Shown piece after piece: positions 1-5,055 of a DNA stretch of 7,996 nucleotides. The translations under genes and the position numbers were made by a program. This stretch comes from Planctomycetales bacterium. GTDB taxonomy: Bacteria; 4484-113; JAFGCY01. The notes beneath the pieces were generated by a model. The model did not search any database and was not told the DNA's origin. It worked only from the letters and a program-made list of their open reading frames with translations. The stretch lies in NCBI GenBank assembly GCA_024645305.1, contig JAHEFU010000130.1, positions 1 to 7,996 of the forward strand, in the 5' to 3' direction. Every line of letters begins with the position of its first letter. The stretch's first letter is position 1.

Positions 1-285
1 CAGCTTCTGTTCCCATTCCTCGACCTGTGGTTCCAATTCGTTGATGTCCAGCTTGAGCATCTCACGCAGTTCCTCATCACTCTCACCCTTGAGTTCCTCA
101 CGGCTCTGCTCCAGCTGGTTCTTGATCACGAGGGCTTCGCGGTAGGGCAGGACGATGTCCGCCAGTTCCGAGTGGTCGCGGGACAGCCTTGCCAGGATTG
201 TATGGTCAGCGATGGCTTCGGGCTGCGCCATTTCCTCCTCGAGTTCGAGGTAACGCTGTTCAACCTGTTTCAGTTTCTCCCACAT
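1..285 (-). CDS. prfA: Peptide chain release factor 1 (RF1), N-terminal part, cut by window edge
   Basis: RF1 recognises UAA and UAG stop codons in the ribosomal A site and triggers hydrolysis of peptidyl-tRNA in the cytoplasm. Only the first 95 residues are visible; the frame stays open to base 1, so the stop-codon recognition and GGQ domains lie outside. The visible part starts MWEKLKQVEQRYLELEEEM and continues as charged helices, including LSRDHSELADIV and a Glu/Leu-rich stretch near residues 72-95. This matches the helical domain 1 of RF1 (compare the LSREYAQLSD region of E. coli RF1). The ATG at 283-285 is the only good start; the Shine-Dalgarno is weak (GGGACAGG about 5 bases upstream). 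It follows rpmE and the DUF1385 gene on the same strand, a known neighbourhood for prfA, which favours RF1 over RF2. A perfect -10 hexamer (TATAAT, 304-309 on the minus strand) sits just upstream but has no recognisable -35. Confidence 0.9.
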   Translation of the reverse strand, partial: MWEKLKQVEQRYLELEEEMAQPEAIADHTILARLSRDHSELADIVLPYREALVIKNQLEQSREELKGESDEELREMLKLDINELEPQVEEWEQKL

Positions 286-363
286 GATGTGCCTGTCCCA
301 TTAATTATAGATGAGCAGATGATGGCTGCGGCGCTGCTGTGCTAAAGGAAAATGGGTCTGCAG

Positions 364-1509
364 CTAGGAGCTTGCGCTGGAGGCCGGCTGGCGGATCTCG
401 GGCTCGGGAATGTCCTCGGTCAGGTAGCGCACGCGGTTGAAACTGGCAAGGCTGACTTCCACCTGGTCATCCGCCGGACGCCGTGTCGTGAGTGCCTGAA
501 AGAGCATACCGAAGCGCAGCAGTGGCCTTAGCACGGGGTTGCCATAGTAGCGGAACGCGGCACGGATGAATTCATAGCTGATGCCCGCCAATATGGGGAT
601 TGCCAGCACGCGCATGGGCCAGCGGATCCACCAGGCAGGGATGTTCTCATGGACCGCCGGACCGAGCCGGCTGCTTTCAATCCACCATTGGGGCAGGGCG
701 GCATTGATGGCCGCGCCGTTGCTGACGAACATGAAGTCCAGCAGGGTGTACAGCACAACACCGACAAGGATCAGGATCACGATGAAGCTGGTGCCGCAGC
801 GGGGATGGGCCACGCTGTGGGACTGGATGAACTGCATCTGCTGGTTGTTCTGGTCCGCCTCATAGGCATTGATGACGATATGTTCAGCGCCGTGGTACTC
901 GAACACCCGGCGGATTTCCTTCATGCGGCCGACGAGTGAGATGTAAGCCACGAAGATCCCGAGCTTGACCAGGCCCTCGACGAGGTTGGCCAGCAGCTGG
1001 TGGCTGAGGCCGGGATTCTCCATCTGGCGCAGGCTGCCCCAGCCAAACCACTCAAAGGTGTAACTGGCGGCGATGGCAGGGAGGACCTTGAACATGAAGA
1101 TGGCAACGGCAAAGCCGACAACCAGCATCAGCGCTTCCAGGATCAGTCCGCCCTTGGTTGCGGTCTTGTCCTCTGACGGAGCCACGGTTTCGCCCTTGGC
1201 CTCGGCTTCCGCAGCAAGGACATCCTCCTCGAAGCGGCGGTTGCTTTCCTTGAGGGCCCAGGTGCCAAGTGTCATCATGTCCCAGAGGATGAAGAATCCC
1301 CGGATGAAGGGCAGGCGGGTCAGTGAGGGGAAGCGCGAAACCACTTCCCGATCGACGATCTCAATCCGTCCACTGGCGCGCCGCATGGCCAGGGCTGCAT
1401 GCTTCAGCCCTTTCATCATTACGCCCTCAATACAGGCCTGTCCACCATAGGGAATGGCAGGGGCCATGAATGCGGGCAGCAGCAGCCGCAGGATTCGCTT
1501 GATATTCAC
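364..1509 (-). CDS. DUF1385 family integral membrane protein (YqhQ-like)
   Basis: A 381-residue membrane protein of the DUF1385/YqhQ family, biochemical role not established. Family hallmarks are clear: YGGQACIEGVMMKG near residues 21-34, YHGAEHIVINAYEAD at 205-219, and HPRCGTSF at 235-242. The conserved His, Glu and Cys suggest a metal site, which is inference. Hydrophobic segments lie near 122-148, 172-194, 241-262 and 299-318. A charged Glu/Ala/Lys stretch at 88-118 separates the N-terminal motif from the first long helix, and a hydrophilic tail (341-381) extends beyond the last helices; both may be lineage additions. The start is GTG at 1507-1509; an ATG at codon 15 is an alternative but would have no Shine-Dalgarno. 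The only SD-like run (GGGGGT, 11 bases upstream) lies in one arm of a small hairpin (ACCCC/GGGGT, 1521-1536). It sits 30 bases after rpmE and 78 before prfA, so it is probably co-transcribed with both. Confidence 0.9.
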   Translation of the reverse strand: MNIKRILRLLLPAFMAPAIPYGGQACIEGVMMKGLKHAALAMRRASGRIEIVDREVVSRFPSLTRLPFIRGFFILWDMMTLGTWALKESNRRFEEDVLAAEAEAKGETVAPSEDKTATKGGLILEALMLVVGFAVAIFMFKVLPAIAASYTFEWFGWGSLRQMENPGLSHQLLANLVEGLVKLGIFVAYISLVGRMKEIRRVFEYHGAEHIVINAYEADQNNQQMQFIQSHSVAHPRCGTSFIVILILVGVVLYTLLDFMFVSNGAAINAALPQWWIESSRLGPAVHENIPAWWIRWPMRVLAIPILAGISYEFIRAAFRYYGNPVLRPLLRFGMLFQALTTRRPADDQVEVSLASFNRVRYLTEDIPEPEIRQPASSASS

Positions 1510-1539
1510 TGGCAGATTCTACCCCCAGCCAGGGGTGCC

Positions 1540-1764
1540 TTACTTAACCTTCTTGGTCCTGCCGCCAACGGCATCAGCACGCTGCTTGAACTTCTCCACA
1601 CGGCCGGCGGTATCAACGACGCGCTTCTTGCCGGTGTAGAATGGATGGCAGTTCGAGCAGATTTCCACGTTGATCTTGTCGCGGATGCCAAGGGCAGTGA
1701 ACTGTTCCCCGCAAACGCAGGAATACTCGGTGAGCTTAAGCTCAGGATGCATGTCTTTTTTCAT
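1540..1764 (-). CDS. rpmE: 50S ribosomal protein L31, zinc-binding form
   Basis: L31 is a small protein of the large subunit that bridges it to the small subunit. The 74-residue product has full family length and begins MKKDMHPELKLTEYSCVCG. Four cysteines in the zinc-ribbon pattern are present: C16 and C18 (CVC), C36 and C39 (CSNC), followed by HPFYTGK, the L31 signature. It is therefore the C+ (zinc) form rather than the cysteine-free paralogue that some bacteria induce when zinc is scarce. The C-terminus is basic (RTKKVK), as expected for rRNA contact. The ATG at 1762-1764 is preceded by a strong GGAGGA Shine-Dalgarno (1773-1778, minus strand) eight bases away. It is the first gene of the probable rpmE, DUF1385, prfA operon and diverges from the membrane protein gene at 1842. 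Confidence 0.97.
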   Translation of the reverse strand: MKKDMHPELKLTEYSCVCGEQFTALGIRDKINVEICSNCHPFYTGKKRVVDTAGRVEKFKQRADAVGGRTKKVK

Positions 1765-1805
1765 AGTTGTGCTCCTCCACGCTCAATACGTGGCACAGGC
1801 CGAGA

Positions 1806-1836
1806 ATAATACCATATACACAGGTTTTTAACTCAA
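1806..1836 (-). promoter_or_regulatory. Candidate sigma-70 promoter for rpmE operon (extended -10)
   Basis: On the minus strand, TTGAGT (1831-1836) is followed after 19 bases by TATTAT (1806-1811), which has TGG directly upstream, giving an extended -10 element. The wide spacer is compensated by the TGn motif. Transcription would begin near 1799 and give a leader of about 35 bases carrying the rpmE Shine-Dalgarno. Position and orientation fit; no experimental support. Confidence 0.45.
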
Positions 1837-1841
1837 TCTGC

Positions 1842-2567
1842 ATGATAGATTGCAATGCAGTGTCGCAGTCCCTCCAATTGCTGTTTGCCCGCTGGTCCCG
1901 CTCAGGCAGCTACCCTGCATTTGCCTGGCTGTGCATCCTGGCCCTGCCCCTTGTGCTGAACCTGCTGGCCGGTATCAACACGGAATTCCGGGCAAGCCTC
2001 GGCGAATACTACGGGTTAATCAGCCTGTTCCTGATGTTCCAGTTCTCACTCGGCTTTGCCTGCCTGTTCCTGACGACGATGCTTGTCACCAGTGTGGGGC
2101 GCAGCGAACTGATTGACCAGTTGCGGCTGACCGCAACCGGACCGGCTGAACTGCTGGGTTCTCTGCTGTTACAGCTGATCCGGCTGATTGGGCCACCAAC
2201 CCTGGCATTCTTCATGATGGTTGCAATCTGGATGTTTCTGCAGACTGACCAGCAGCTGGTACTGCGCATGGTCAGCCTGGAGCGCACTCTGGTATTTCTC
2301 GTACTGCTGGTGCTGGCCCAGTTTGGAACAATGCTGACGGTACTGCTTGGCATTGGCCGAAACGTATTCGTATTCGTCATTTGTGCACTGGTGATCCAGT
2401 TCCTGCTGACGGGAGGTGTGATCTACCTGTTGGTCGCGCGGATACTGCCGTGGTGGTTGCTGCCTCTGATTGTGCTGGGACTCGTGGCCATGTTACGTGG
2501 TCTGGCAATCTACAACCTGACCAGGCTATGGCCGCCACAGTCAGCAATCAGGCAATTCAGCAGGTGA
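1842..2567 (+). CDS. Six-helix membrane protein, ABC-2 permease-like, unassigned
   Basis: A very hydrophobic protein of 241 residues with about six predicted membrane helices, near residues 24-45, 57-83, 107-133, 150-170, 173-197 and 202-226. Between helices 2 and 3 lies SELIDQLRLTATGPAELLGS, which resembles the cytoplasmic coupling loop of ABC-2 type permeases (a pattern of the type LLLTPLSPREILLGK). On that basis it could be the membrane half of an exporter, but no ATPase gene is next to it and the substrate is unknown. I place the start at the ATG at 1842 (MIDCNAVSQSLQLLF); the frame is open back to an ATG at 1767, but those 25 codons would cover the rpmE promoter and read as unlikely protein. 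No Shine-Dalgarno is visible before 1842, so the start is uncertain. It diverges from rpmE, and 218 bases separate it from the next gene. Confidence 0.72.
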   Translation: MIDCNAVSQSLQLLFARWSRSGSYPAFAWLCILALPLVLNLLAGINTEFRASLGEYYGLISLFLMFQFSLGFACLFLTTMLVTSVGRSELIDQLRLTATGPAELLGSLLLQLIRLIGPPTLAFFMMVAIWMFLQTDQQLVLRMVSLERTLVFLVLLVLAQFGTMLTVLLGIGRNVFVFVICALVIQFLLTGGVIYLLVARILPWWLLPLIVLGLVAMLRGLAIYNLTRLWPPQSAIRQFSR

Positions 2568-2785
2568 TACATCACCCGTGTCTGGCTGATGCCGGCACCC
2601 GTCTGGCCATAGCGGGAGCGGGAAATTGCCAAGGCTAGCGCAGCAGGCATTCCAATGGATATTGCTATCATTAACGCGGGCGGCATTCCGATGATGCGCG
2701 GCCTGTGCTGGGCAAGGCAATGTCGGCCCTGCAATGACCAGTCCCGGGGAAAGATCCCCCATCAGGACGCGACCGGGGTAAATGC
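2568..2785 (+). other. 218-base gap between membrane protein and RmlC-like gene
   Basis: No convincing gene. It holds an extended -10-like element (listed separately), a 44-codon open frame from ATG 2655 that ends in an ATGA overlap with the next start, a short hairpin GGGGA-AAGA-TCCCC near 2746-2760 without a T-run, and small direct repeats (CACCCGT followed by CTGGC twice near 2575-2620; GGCATTCC twice near 2647-2690). No clear terminator for the upstream gene is seen. Confidence 0.5.
2663..2671 (+). promoter_or_regulatory. Possible extended -10 promoter element for RmlC-like gene
   Basis: TGCTATCAT: a -10 hexamer (TATCAT) with five of six consensus bases and an upstream TG. No good -35 lies 16 to 18 bases upstream (GCAGGC), so this would rest on the extended -10 alone. 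The start would fall near 2678, leaving a leader of about 108 bases before the ATG at 2786. Confidence 0.25.
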
Positions 2786-3241
2786 ATGATAAATGGCGTA
2801 AGTGTGAAGGACCTGAAACTGATTCCGGATGAGCGGGGCTACCTGATGGAAATCCTGCGCGCCGATGACGCCATCTATGACAGGTTTGGCCAAGCCTATG
2901 TCACGGCGGCCTATCCGGGGGTGGTCAAGGCCTGGCATTACCACCGCCTGCAGACCGACCACTTCTGCGTGCTCAGCGGAATGGCCAAGGTCGTGCTGTA
3001 CGACTCACGGAAGGATTCCCCGACACATGGGGAGGTCAACGAGTTCTTCATTGGGGAACAACGCCGGCAGGTCATCAAGATCCCTAATTTCGTGTACCAC
3101 GGATACAAGAATATCGGGAGTACACTTTGCCTGCTGCTGAATATCCCGACTGAGACCTACAATTACCAGGAGCCGGACGAGTACAGGGTTGATCCCCATA
3201 GTGGGGACATTCCCTATGACTGGAACCGCCAAGATGGCTGA
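2786..3241 (+). CDS. RmlC-like cupin, dTDP-4-dehydrorhamnose 3,5-epimerase family
   Basis: A 151-residue single-domain cupin of the RmlC family. Classical members epimerise C3 and C5 of dTDP-4-keto-6-deoxyglucose on the way to dTDP-rhamnose, a precursor of envelope polysaccharides. Family motifs appear in order: RGYLMEILR (17-25), GVVKAWHYHRLQTDHF (45-60), VLSGMAKVVLYD (62-73), IPNFVYHGYKNIG (99-111), LLLNIPTETYNY (116-127) and a C-terminal PDEYRVD...IPYDW. H51 sits where RmlC has its catalytic base. The usual GLHYQ is replaced by AWHYH, and the basic residue that follows in classical RmlC is not evident, so this is a variant subfamily and the substrate is uncertain. It is shorter than typical RmlC (about 180 residues). 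The ATG at 2786 has a GGGG run 7 bases upstream. No rmlA, rmlB or rmlD is in view. It precedes the HD-GYP gene by 42 bases and may be co-transcribed. Confidence 0.85.
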   Translation: MINGVSVKDLKLIPDERGYLMEILRADDAIYDRFGQAYVTAAYPGVVKAWHYHRLQTDHFCVLSGMAKVVLYDSRKDSPTHGEVNEFFIGEQRRQVIKIPNFVYHGYKNIGSTLCLLLNIPTETYNYQEPDEYRVDPHSGDIPYDWNRQDG

Positions 3242-3251
3242 CAACACTGCG

Positions 3252-3277
3252 CCGTCCTCCACGAGAGGACGGGGAGG
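3252..3277 (+). promoter_or_regulatory. Hairpin abutting the Shine-Dalgarno of the HD-GYP gene
   Basis: CCGTCCTC (3252-3259) and GAGGACGG (3265-3272) form a perfect 8-base-pair stem with a 5-base loop. The last two Gs of the stem are the first two of the Shine-Dalgarno GGGGAGG (3271-3277), which lies 6 bases before the ATG at 3284. There is no T-run, so it is not an intrinsic terminator. It could set translation of the downstream gene or stabilise the mRNA end; this is inference. Confidence 0.4.
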
Positions 3278-3283
3278 CAGCAT

Positions 3284-4492
3284 ATGAACAACCGGCCTGA
3301 TTCAATCAGCGATACACGCAAACTCCAGTTGCTGCTGCGCTTCAACCAGCTGATCAGCCGGCGGATCGAGCTGAAGCCGATGATCGCGGAGGCCATGACC
3401 CAGGCACGGGAGCTCGTGAATGCCGACCGTACCACCCTGTGGCTGGCGGACGAGGAAAGCAGCGAGCTGTACACATTCGTGGGTGAGGGGCTCGGAGAGG
3501 AAGTGCGAATCCGCATAGGAGAGGGCGTTGCCGGAGCAGCCGCAAAGGAACGTCATGCGGTGGTCGTGAATGATGCCTATTCCAGCCCACTTTTCAACCC
3601 GGAGGTTGATAAACGCAGCGGGTACAAGACCGAGTCCCTGCTTGCGGTTCCAATGGAGAGCACTGACGGCAAGCTGATAGGGGTTTTTCAGGCAATCAAT
3701 CGGTTGGATGGTTTTACGGCTGGGAAGCATGGTGCATTCACGGAAGAGGACACGGAAATGTTTTCCTCCATGGCTGCGATCGCCGCAGTGTTCCTGGAGA
3801 ATGCGGTGCTTTACGACGAGCAGCAGCGTCAGTTCCGCAGTTTCATCGTGACCCTGGCCCAAAGCGTTGACACTAAGGACCAGACCACGAGCAACCATAC
3901 GAAACTGGTGACGGGGCTATCCGTGGCGATTGCGCAGGAAATGGGGCTGAGCAAGCGCACGGTAGAGCGCATCAGGATTGCCGCTGTGCTGCATGATTAC
4001 GGCAAGATCGGGATTCCCGACAATGTGCTGCAGAAGCCGGGCAGCCTGACGGATGAGGAACGGGAAATGATGCGCAGCCATGTCCTCAAGACCATCCTAC
4101 TGCTGCGCCGCATCAACTTCAGCCGGGAACTGCGTGACATCCCGCGCATCGCCGGGATGCATCACGAGAAACTGGATGGCAGTGGCTACCCCTTCGGACT
4201 CCAGGGAGACGAGATTCCGCTGGAGGGACGCATCCTTGCTGTGGCTGACATATTCCAGGCCCTGACCCAGACGCGACCCTACAAGCAGGGCATGGCGGTG
4301 CCCCAGGCTCTGGCAGAACTGCGTGTGATGACTACGGAGCATGTGGACCGCTACGACAACCCCAGCGGAATCCATGTCGACCCACTGGTGGTGGATGCCC
4401 TGGCCCGCATCCTGGAGCGGGAAAGCAACGACCTGCGGGTGTTCGAGGAAGCCAGTAAGTGGGAAGCCATGCTGCAGGGCCAGATCATCTAG
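3284..4492 (+). CDS. GAF and HD-GYP domain protein, probable cyclic di-GMP phosphodiesterase
   Basis: A 402-residue soluble protein with no membrane segment. Residues about 15-175 form a GAF sensor domain (ADRTTLWLAD at 47-56, IGEGVAGAAAKE at 78-89, SLLAVPM at 118-124, GVFQAINR at 133-140). Residues about 180-370 form an HD-GYP domain, a metal-dependent phosphodiesterase that typically linearises cyclic di-GMP. Its key residues are intact: H205, HD at 237-238 in HDYGKIGIPD, H266, HH at 293-294, DGSGYP at 297-302, and D322 in ADIFQALTQTRPYK. The conserved Pro after H266 is replaced by Val, and the position after ADIF, usually Asp, is Gln; neither removes a metal ligand. The GAF ligand is unknown. 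The ATG at 3284 has a strong GGGGAGG site 6 bases upstream. No GGDEF partner is in view. The next genes downstream encode pilin-like proteins, but a separate promoter lies between. Confidence 0.93.
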   Translation: MNNRPDSISDTRKLQLLLRFNQLISRRIELKPMIAEAMTQARELVNADRTTLWLADEESSELYTFVGEGLGEEVRIRIGEGVAGAAAKERHAVVVNDAYSSPLFNPEVDKRSGYKTESLLAVPMESTDGKLIGVFQAINRLDGFTAGKHGAFTEEDTEMFSSMAAIAAVFLENAVLYDEQQRQFRSFIVTLAQSVDTKDQTTSNHTKLVTGLSVAIAQEMGLSKRTVERIRIAAVLHDYGKIGIPDNVLQKPGSLTDEEREMMRSHVLKTILLLRRINFSRELRDIPRIAGMHHEKLDGSGYPFGLQGDEIPLEGRILAVADIFQALTQTRPYKQGMAVPQALAELRVMTTEHVDRYDNPSGIHVDPLVVDALARILERESNDLRVFEEASKWEAMLQGQII

Positions 4493-4501
4493 CAGATCTG
4501 G
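4480..4501 (+). terminator. Weak inverted repeat across HD-GYP stop codon
   Basis: CCAGATC (4480-4486) and GATCTGG (4495-4501) form a perfect 7-base-pair stem with an 8-base loop that contains the TAG stop. No T-run follows (TGTCTTGG), so it is at best a weak or factor-dependent terminator, or an mRNA 3' end structure. Confidence 0.25.
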
Positions 4502-4730
4502 TGTCTTGGCAGAGAAGTGTTACCGGCTGCCGTGGAAACTGTCGGCTTTATTGGTGGACAACAGTTACAACGACTTTTATCTGAGCGAAATGCCTCTGAA
4601 AACTGTAGATGATGCAGTTTCACTCGATGTCTGCATGTGCCAGACTCCTTCAGCCAGCTGGGCCCCGGAATTCGAAGGCAAGGTGTTGCCAAACGGGGCT
4701 TGCCTAACCGGTCTGGAGGAAGGTATTAGC

Positions 4731-4755
4731 TTGGTTAACATTTGGTTAACACCAA
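4731..4755 (+). repeat. Tandem TTGGTTAACA pair with 11-base period, operator-like
   Basis: TTGGTTAACA occurs at 4731-4740 and again at 4742-4751, one helical turn apart. The second copy is also part of an inverted repeat TTGGT-TAAC-ACCAA (4742-4755). Same-face spacing of identical sites is typical of regulator binding. It lies about 210 bases upstream of the pilin promoter -35. Confidence 0.5.
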
Positions 4756-4801
4756 TATGCAAAAACTGCTCCAGGAAGGTCTGGATTTCGTTCAGGCCAA
4801 T

Positions 4802-4820
4802 ACTGTACAGTGCTGAGCAC
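4802..4820 (+). repeat. Overlapping palindromes in pilin leader
   Basis: ACTGTACAGT (4802-4811) is a perfect 10-base palindrome. It overlaps GTGCTGAGCAC (4810-4820), a perfect 5+1+5 inverted repeat. Either could bind a dimeric regulator or fold in RNA. Function unknown. Confidence 0.35.
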
Positions 4821-4855
4821 AGTGAAGTGTCAGATTCAACCAGGGCTCCAGAAAT

Positions 4856-4873
4856 TTGGAAATATTGGAAATT
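4856..4873 (+). repeat. Tandem 9-base repeat TTGGAAATW
   Basis: TTGGAAATA (4856-4864) is followed directly by TTGGAAATT (4865-4873), in an AT-rich stretch about 90 bases upstream of the pilin -35 element. It could be a regulator site or simply AT-rich upstream DNA. Confidence 0.35.
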
Positions 4874-4960
4874 CCTATACCCACCTGTAACGTTTGGCCT
4901 GCTCAGGCGTCTAGTAATCGGTGGTATAAGAGTCGCTCATCGCCCTGTTGAATTCAAGTT

Positions 4961-4989
4961 TGACAAAGCACTGGGTGCTAGTTATACTC
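4961..4989 (+). promoter_or_regulatory. Strong sigma-70 promoter for pilin genes
   Basis: TTGACA (4961-4966, full consensus), a 17-base spacer, then TATACT (4984-4989, five of six consensus bases). Transcription should begin near 4996, giving a leader of about 60 bases before the start at 5056. This is the best promoter in the window. No sigma-54 element (TGGC-N8-TTGC type) was seen, although many type IV pilin genes use one. Confidence 0.8.
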
Positions 4990-5040
4990 CAATGGCTTAC
5001 AAGTGTTAATTGCTGTGGCTTCCCGTAATCCATACCAGAA

Positions 5041-5048
5041 TAGGAGGT
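5041..5048 (+). promoter_or_regulatory. Perfect Shine-Dalgarno before a TTG start
   Basis: TAGGAGGT complements nearly all of the usual 16S anti-Shine-Dalgarno, 7 bases before TTG at 5056. It decides the start: the TTG gives a 5-residue leader MKTKG before the pilin cleavage site, matching the leader of the paralogue downstream. Confidence 0.8.
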
Positions 5049-5055
5049 CTGCGTC

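Larger units (their letters stand above)
4493..5055 (+). other. Long non-coding leader upstream of the pilin genes
   Basis: These 563 bases are visibly more AT-rich than the flanking genes and match no gene I recognise. They hold two sets of tandem repeats, a pair of palindromes, a strong sigma-70 promoter and a perfect Shine-Dalgarno, each listed separately. One plus-strand frame stays open through most of it (ATG 4590 to TAA 5009, 139 codons). Its codon choice is unbiased, its start lacks a Shine-Dalgarno, and its end overlaps the promoter, so I treat it as non-coding. The length exceeds what a simple promoter needs, which leaves room for regulator sites or a small RNA. Confidence 0.6.

Noticed and set aside
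304..309. Internal promoter for prfA from perfect TATAAT on the minus strand
   Set aside because: No -35 at 16 to 18 bases (GCCGCA), no TGn extension, and the leader would be only about 12 bases; not strong enough to list.
1767..1841. N-terminal extension of the membrane protein to ATG 1767
   Set aside because: These codons lie over the rpmE Shine-Dalgarno and promoter and encode a hydrophilic stretch unlike the rest; start at 1842 preferred.
2655..2720. Remnant of a 5'-nucleotidase (IAIINAGGIP resembles its NGGxIR motif)
   Set aside because: The resemblance covers about ten residues only, the motif Arg is missing, and no flanking nucleotidase sequence is seen.
3302..3898. 198-codon frame antisense to the GAF domain
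   Set aside because: The plus strand encodes clear GAF motifs; the antisense product shows no recognisable domain.
4803..4822. LexA-like box (CTGT...ACAG)
   Set aside because: The half-sites are separated by 12 bases, not the 8 of the E. coli-type box, and the genes do not suggest SOS control.
4493..4960. Sigma-54 promoter for the pilins
   Set aside because: No GG and GC pair with the required spacing and flanks was found; the sigma-70 elements at 4961-4989 explain expression.
4341..5009. 222-codon plus-strand frame starting inside the HD-GYP gene
   Set aside because: Its first 50 codons overlap the HD-GYP gene in another frame, and the rest has no start signal or family match. Only the later ATG at 4590 is kept, as a low-interest finding.
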